64,000 bases of DNA. Origin: Pseudomonadota bacterium (GTDB taxonomy: Bacteria; Pseudomonadota; Gammaproteobacteria; Steroidobacterales; Steroidobacteraceae). A program made the translations under genes and the position numbers. Every line of letters begins with the position of its first letter. Position 1 is the stretch's first letter. Under the pieces are notes generated by a model, which was not told the DNA's origin, made no database searches, and saw only the letters and a program-made list of their open reading frames with translations. Positions 60,977 through 64,000 of this stretch are shown here, piece after piece. Where the stretch lies: contig JAJZFQ010000233.1 in NCBI GenBank assembly GCA_021805275.1, positions 76,588 to 140,587 of the forward strand, written 5' to 3'.

Positions 60977-61375
60977 ATGAGTATACTGACGCTTACCGAA
61001 CGCCCGCTTGGCGAACAGATCGAGGTACTCGAGCGTGGGCTGCCCAGCAGCGCGCTCGGAGAGATCGCAGCCGCTCTCGGTTTGCCGAAGGCGCGCATCA
61101 TCAAGGCGCTCAGGCTGGTACTGCGGACGATGACCGAGCGCGAAAAGAAGCACGAGCGCTTCTCGACCGCGGAGTCCGAGCGCCTCTACAGGGTCGTGCG
61201 TGCCCGGAGTCTCGCTCGCGAGATCTTCTCCTCGGACGCTGCGGTAGCCGAGTGGCTGGGTGCTCCGGATCGGAGCCTCGGAGGCCGGCCTCCGCTCGAG
61301 ATGCTGGCAACGGATCTCGGCGCGCAGAAGGTGGAAAGCTTGCTGCGGGCGATGATGCACGGCGTGCCGGTCTGA
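60977..61375 (+). CDS. Xre/MbcA-type antitoxin of a RES module
   Basis: 132 residues from ATG 60977 (AAGGAGC at 60961-60967). An N-terminal helical DNA-binding part (QIEVLERGLPSSALGEIAAA, LGLPKARIIKALRL) is followed by a DUF2384-type C-terminal domain (FSTAESERLYRVVRARSLAR, EIFSSDAAVAEWLGAPDRSL, GGRPPLEMLATDLGAQKVES), which binds RES toxins. The GGRPPLEML-type segment is diagnostic of this antitoxin group. The RES toxin gene follows after 10 bp. Confidence 0.9.
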   Translation: MSILTLTERPLGEQIEVLERGLPSSALGEIAAALGLPKARIIKALRLVLRTMTEREKKHERFSTAESERLYRVVRARSLAREIFSSDAAVAEWLGAPDRSLGGRPPLEMLATDLGAQKVESLLRAMMHGVPV

Positions 61376-61385
61376 GCACTGAGCC

Positions 61386-61886
61386 GTGAAGGCGTGGAGA
61401 ATCGTCCTGCGCAAGTTCGGGCGGACGAACCGTGCCGCCTTTGGGGGCTTGAGCGGATTTTCGGTGGATGGCCGCTGGCATACCGCAGGTCGGCACCTTG
61501 ACTATGCGGCTCAGAGCCTGTCCCTCTCGATTCTCGAGCGCCTCGTGCACTACAAGCGTTTTGATGCACTAGAGCCGCATGTCTTATACGTGGTTGACGT
61601 ACCCGATGCGGCGATTGAGAGCGCGCCCGTGCCTCCCGACGGTTGGGACGGAGACGAGCCCGTTCCTACCGCGCAGGCAATCGGAGACGGCTGGTACGAT
61701 GAGCGGAGAAGCCCGGCGCTCCTGGTACCGAGTGCCGTGACGCCGGGAGAGTACAACCTGATCATCAATTCCCGCCACCCGGACTGGCAATGGAAATGGG
61801 TGATCTCGGGTCCGGTGAGCTTCGCTTTTGATGCGCGGCTGGCCGGGCTAGTGGAACGCTCTCAGAAGCCGATCTCGTCCCGGTAG
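61386..61886 (+). CDS. RES-domain toxin (NAD-consuming)
   Basis: 166 residues from GTG 61386. The RES fold is indicated by AWRIVLRKFGRTNRAAFGGL, GFSVDGRWHTAGRHLDYAAQ and SLSLSILERLVHYKRFDAL, with the conserved Arg, Tyr and Glu/Ser positions of the family, and SPALLVPSAVTPGEYNLIIN, HPDW near the end. RES toxins break down NAD+ and stop growth unless held by their Xre partner. The module is the first in cassette 2, as ParDE is in cassette 1. Confidence 0.9.
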   Translation: MKAWRIVLRKFGRTNRAAFGGLSGFSVDGRWHTAGRHLDYAAQSLSLSILERLVHYKRFDALEPHVLYVVDVPDAAIESAPVPPDGWDGDEPVPTAQAIGDGWYDERRSPALLVPSAVTPGEYNLIINSRHPDWQWKWVISGPVSFAFDARLAGLVERSQKPISSR

Positions 61887-62214
61887 GAGAGCAGGGAGGC
61901 AATGATGGGCACCACCGGGTCAGGTGATGCGTAACTGCTACGCCCTGACTAGCGGATGGCGCCACAAAGCTGGCCCTCGGCTCGACTTCGGTTACTTATG
62001 CTTTCGGCCAAAACCGGAAGTTCGATGCCACCCCTGAACTTCCAGATTCCGGTCGTTCGGTTTGAACAGCTCGTGGGACGATCGGCAACGTTCAGCGCAT
62101 CCGCTGCTGGTACCTTCACGTCAAGCTGAACGTCCATTCCCTCTCAGCCCGACACTTGCAACTCGTTGTAGACTGCAATCAGGGCAATTTGATGTGACAG
62201 GCGGATGCATTCTG
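61887..62214. other. Intergenic region with an inverted repeat
   Basis: About 330 bp without a gene. GGAAGTTC (62016-62023) and GAACTTCC (62036-62043) form an 8-bp stem with a 12-base loop, flanked by CCGGAAG and CCAGATTCCGG. It may be a regulatory element or a scar of recombination. Confidence 0.4.
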
Positions 62215-62874
62215 ATGAAGGTTCGCGTCGGAAACTTTTCGATCTCGCTCGACGGTTTCGGAGCAGGGCCGGAGCAAAGCCTCGAAAATCCGCTCGGAAA
62301 GCGTGGTCTTGAATTGCATCAGTGGTTATTCGGCACGCGCACGTTCCACGCGATGACCGGTAAGGACGGCGGTTCGGATGGTGTCGACGAGACCTATGCC
62401 CGCCGTTCCATGCTGGGCTCCGGCGCTTGGGTCCTCGGGGGCAATATGTTCGGCCCGATCCGCGGTCCATGGCCGGACGTAAGCTGGAAGGGGTGGTGGG
62501 GCGATAACCCTCCATTCCACGTACCGACGTTCGTGCTGACACACCATCCTCGGGACCCGATCGAAACGGAGGGCGGCACCACCTTCGTCTTCGTCACCGA
62601 GGGCATCAAGGCGGCGCTGGATCAGGTGAAACGCGCCGCCAACGGTCGCGATGTGATGATAGGGGGTGGGGTCGGTACTGTCCGTCAATATCTTCTCGCC
62701 GAACTGATCGACGAGCTGCATTTCGTTTTAACGCCGGTCGTGCTCGGGCGCGGCGAAGCGATGTTCACCGGAATCGACCTGCCGGCACTCGGGTATCGCG
62801 CTGCCGAACATGAGGCTGCCGAAAACGCCACTCACATCGTCCTTTTACGACATCCGCCACGGCGCGCCGCATGA
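62215..62874 (+). CDS. Dihydrofolate reductase-like (RibD C-terminal family) protein
   Basis: 219 residues from ATG 62215. The fold is given by VRVGNFSISLDGFGAGPEQS at the start, LHQWLFGTRTFHAM, the NADPH-binding GAWVLGGNMFGPIRGPW, TFVLTHHPRDPIETEGGTTF, GRDVMIGGGVGTVRQYLLAE and LIDELHFVLTPVVLGRGEAM. Proteins of this type are annotated as DHFR-family reductases; few have known substrates. As an island gene it may act in drug or xenobiotic reduction. It is alone on its message between the RES module and R2. Confidence 0.88.
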   Translation: MKVRVGNFSISLDGFGAGPEQSLENPLGKRGLELHQWLFGTRTFHAMTGKDGGSDGVDETYARRSMLGSGAWVLGGNMFGPIRGPWPDVSWKGWWGDNPPFHVPTFVLTHHPRDPIETEGGTTFVFVTEGIKAALDQVKRAANGRDVMIGGGVGTVRQYLLAELIDELHFVLTPVVLGRGEAMFTGIDLPALGYRAAEHEAAENATHIVLLRHPPRRAA

Positions 62875-62919
62875 GTCGTGCCTGTGCCCCCCAGAGCCGC
62901 CGTTCGTCACCGGCAGCGC

Positions 62920-63217
62920 CGGGTCGATAGCACGGGTTGGTCGGTTGGCGGCGAGAGGGAGGATGAGGGAGTTTTCGGAGTCGCAGAATCAGCCGATGTT
63001 GCATCTGCAGAGTAGGGGCGAATGGAATACGTGTGCCGACGGGCACGAGGCGACGGAGAGCGCCTACCGAGGTCTGGACGCATATCGAACAGTTGAGGCA
63101 GCTGAGCAGAAAGCGCTCAGGCTTGTGCTGGGATGAGCCGCCGTGAGACGGCGTGGGCACTGCTGATCAGTGTGTGAACGCCAATTCGATTCCGGATTTC
63201 CGGCGAAAGGCCGAAAA
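62920..63217. repeat. Right end R2 of cassette 2
   Basis: The 298-bp partner of R1, in the same orientation, starting with CGGGTCGATAG and ending with CCGGCGAAAGGCCGAAAA. Here it abuts the truncated recombinase gene and not an attachment-site copy. In the plus direction an open frame runs through most of the block (for example PMLHLQSRGEWNTCADG), but R1 breaks that frame. Confidence 0.8.
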
Positions 63218-63265
63218 TAATTAAATAACGTTAAACCCTTCGAGCGCAAGGACGACGGGCGCCAC

Positions 63266-63943
63266 GTGAACCGCGATGCGTTCACCCAGGAGGAGATCGC
63301 TGCCATCCGCGCTGTTGCGAAGGGACGTGAGCGTGTGTTCTTTGACTTCTTAGTTTCGACGGGCATTCGGCCCGGCGAGCTTTACGCCCTCGATTGGTCG
63401 TGCGTCGATCTGGAGGCGGCTACGGTGCGCATCGAGCGGAACTGGGATCACCGCGGCAAGAAGTTCGTTGCGCCGAAGACCAAATCAGGTCGCCGCGTCG
63501 TGCACCTCGCCGCCCCGCTTGTGGCCGACCTCGCCGAGCATCACAAAGCGACGGGTGGCGTCGGGTTCGTGCTCGCGACGCGGGAGGGCAACCCCATGAA
63601 CCCGTCGAACGTGCGCCGCGATATCTGGCACCCGCTCTTGAAGCGCGCAGGTGTGCGTATGCTCGACGCGTACTCGCTGCGGCATACGTACGCGACGCTA
63701 GCGCGCAGTGCGGGGCTAGGCGCGTTCGATGTCGCGCACGCGATGGGGCACAGCAAGTGCTCACTCGTCGATCAGGTGTACGCGCACGCGACACACGAGG
63801 GCCGGGTGAGGGTCGCGCGAGGGGTGGGTGCGCTTGTATTCGACGCGCGTCCGCAGTTGCGTGCTATCGACGGCGGGGCGAGCCGCCGCCAGGACGTAGA
63901 CACTTCGTCGAATGAGGGCGGCGAGAAGACCGCAACCGGTTGA
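63266..63943 (+). CDS. Tyrosine recombinase, catalytic domain only (5'-truncated)
   Basis: 225 residues from GTG 63266. Only the catalytic domain is present: Arg35 (TGIRPGELYALDW), lysine hairpin (APKTKSGRR), box II YSLRHTYATLA (Arg139), GHS (His162) and the nucleophile Tyr172 (VYAHAT). The usual first His of box II is Tyr136. Homology extends a little upstream in frame (VKPFERKDDGRH) but the N-terminal arm- and core-binding domains are missing, cut where R2 ends. It points toward the tRNA and its stop is 6 bp from the attachment site, as in an integrated element. Alone it is probably unable to recombine DNA. Confidence 0.88.
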   Translation: MNRDAFTQEEIAAIRAVAKGRERVFFDFLVSTGIRPGELYALDWSCVDLEAATVRIERNWDHRGKKFVAPKTKSGRRVVHLAAPLVADLAEHHKATGGVGFVLATREGNPMNPSNVRRDIWHPLLKRAGVRMLDAYSLRHTYATLARSAGLGAFDVAHAMGHSKCSLVDQVYAHATHEGRVRVARGVGALVFDARPQLRAIDGGASRRQDVDTSSNEGGEKTATG

Positions 63944-63946
63944 TTC

Positions 63947-63972
63947 TATTGGCTCCCCGGGTTGGACTCGAA
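63947..63972. repeat. Attachment-site copy C (native tRNA-Asn 3' end)
   Basis: TATTGGCTCCCCGGGTTG... (26 bp) equals copy A at 57431-57456 and shares 23 bp with copy B. It covers the CCA end, the acceptor 3' strand and the 3' half of the T-arm of the tRNA, the usual crossover region. Confidence 0.85.
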
Positions 63973-64000
63973 CCAACGACCAACGGATTAACAGTCCGAC
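63950..64000 (-). tRNA. tRNA-Asn(GTT), 3' part only
   Basis: Read on the minus strand, the last 51 bases give the anticodon stem-loop (GGACTGTTAATCC, anticodon GTT with complement at 63990-63992), the variable loop, the T-arm with GGTTCGAGTCC, and the acceptor end with encoded CCA at 63952-63950. The 5' part (acceptor 5' strand and D-arm) lies beyond the window. The sequence agrees with bacterial tRNA-Asn. It is the insertion target of the island. Confidence 0.95.

Larger units (their letters stand above)
57431..63972. mobile_element. tRNA-Asn island made of two tandem cassettes
   Basis: The island is bounded by a 26-bp direct repeat (57431-57456 and 63947-63972) that copies the 3' end of the adjacent tRNA-Asn gene. 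A third copy of 23 bp lies inside at 60773-60795. Cassette 1 (57431 to about 60770) holds ParDE, a hypothetical protein, two cupins and a MarR regulator. Cassette 2 (60771 to about 63217) holds an Xre-RES toxin pair and a DHFR-like protein. Each has a related left end (about 130 bp) and right end (about 297 bp). A truncated tyrosine recombinase lies at the tRNA side. Attachment at tRNA 3' ends is standard for such recombinases; the repeated left and right ends are not. Confidence 0.8.

Noticed and set aside
62810..63136. Plus-strand open frame of 108 codons through R2
   Set aside because: The matching block R1 breaks the frame with a one-base difference, so the repeat is more likely kept as DNA than as a gene.
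1..64000. CRISPR arrays, rRNA genes and intact insertion sequences
   Set aside because: I saw no regularly spaced short repeats, no rRNA sequence and no transposase with intact frame in the window.

Overview
The window is GC-rich, densely coded bacterial DNA. The mix of genes points to a Gram-negative proteobacterium, probably a gammaproteobacterium of the Xanthomonadales/Nevskiales/Steroidobacterales type: TonB-dependent receptors, an ECF sigma/FecR pair, a tryptophan-halogenase-like protein inside a sugar locus, MacAB-type export, and an ExoP-like GH3 enzyme. This placement is inferred from gene content, not from a marker gene.

Layout. 1-4861: a partial MarR regulator, a small membrane protein, then an ECF sigma factor, FecR-like anti-sigma factor and STN-domain TonB receptor in one unit. 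5144-13713: a tightly overlapping polysaccharide locus with three glycosyltransferases, an ABC exporter, a beta-barrel outer-membrane protein, a histidine phosphatase and UDP-glucose dehydrogenase. 13774-22715: a mixed region with a cytochrome P450 remnant, an SRAP protein, twin divergent CBS proteins, a di-haem peroxidase, a broken htpX, a nitroreductase/flavin reductase pair, and the NAD-salvage pair pncA-pncB.

23597-42478: a carbohydrate-utilisation locus. It holds a GH3 glucosidase, a TonB receptor, a tryptophan-halogenase-like flavoprotein, a FucP/GluP-type sugar importer, a ROK regulator, a ROK kinase, a LamG-GH2 glycosidase, an AGE epimerase, a LacI regulator and an SSS symporter. A 14-bp palindrome related to TGACAGCGCTGTCA recurs at the GH3 promoter, twice in the start of the TonB receptor gene, and at the lacI promoter. 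It is very probably the LacI operator and ties the locus into one regulon.

42682-56632: an APC permease, a LysR remnant fused to a divergent thioredoxin, an ACT-domain protein, and a five-gene operon on the minus strand (acyl-CoA synthetase, 2-oxoacid dehydrogenase E1-alpha, E1-beta and E2, acyl carrier protein). A MacA/MacB-type exporter follows, with a frameshifted coupled gene and a lipoprotein.

56780-64000: an IS1380-type transposase remnant, then an island at the 3' end of a tRNA-Asn gene that runs off the window. Three copies of the tRNA 3' end (57434, 60773, 63950) divide it into two tandem cassettes. Both cassettes have a related left end carrying 10-bp-phased TGATAC repeats, a toxin-antitoxin pair next to that end (ParDE, Xre-RES), accessory enzymes, and a related right end of about 300 bp. 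A 5'-truncated tyrosine recombinase lies next to the tRNA. This cassette array is the most unusual structure in the window.
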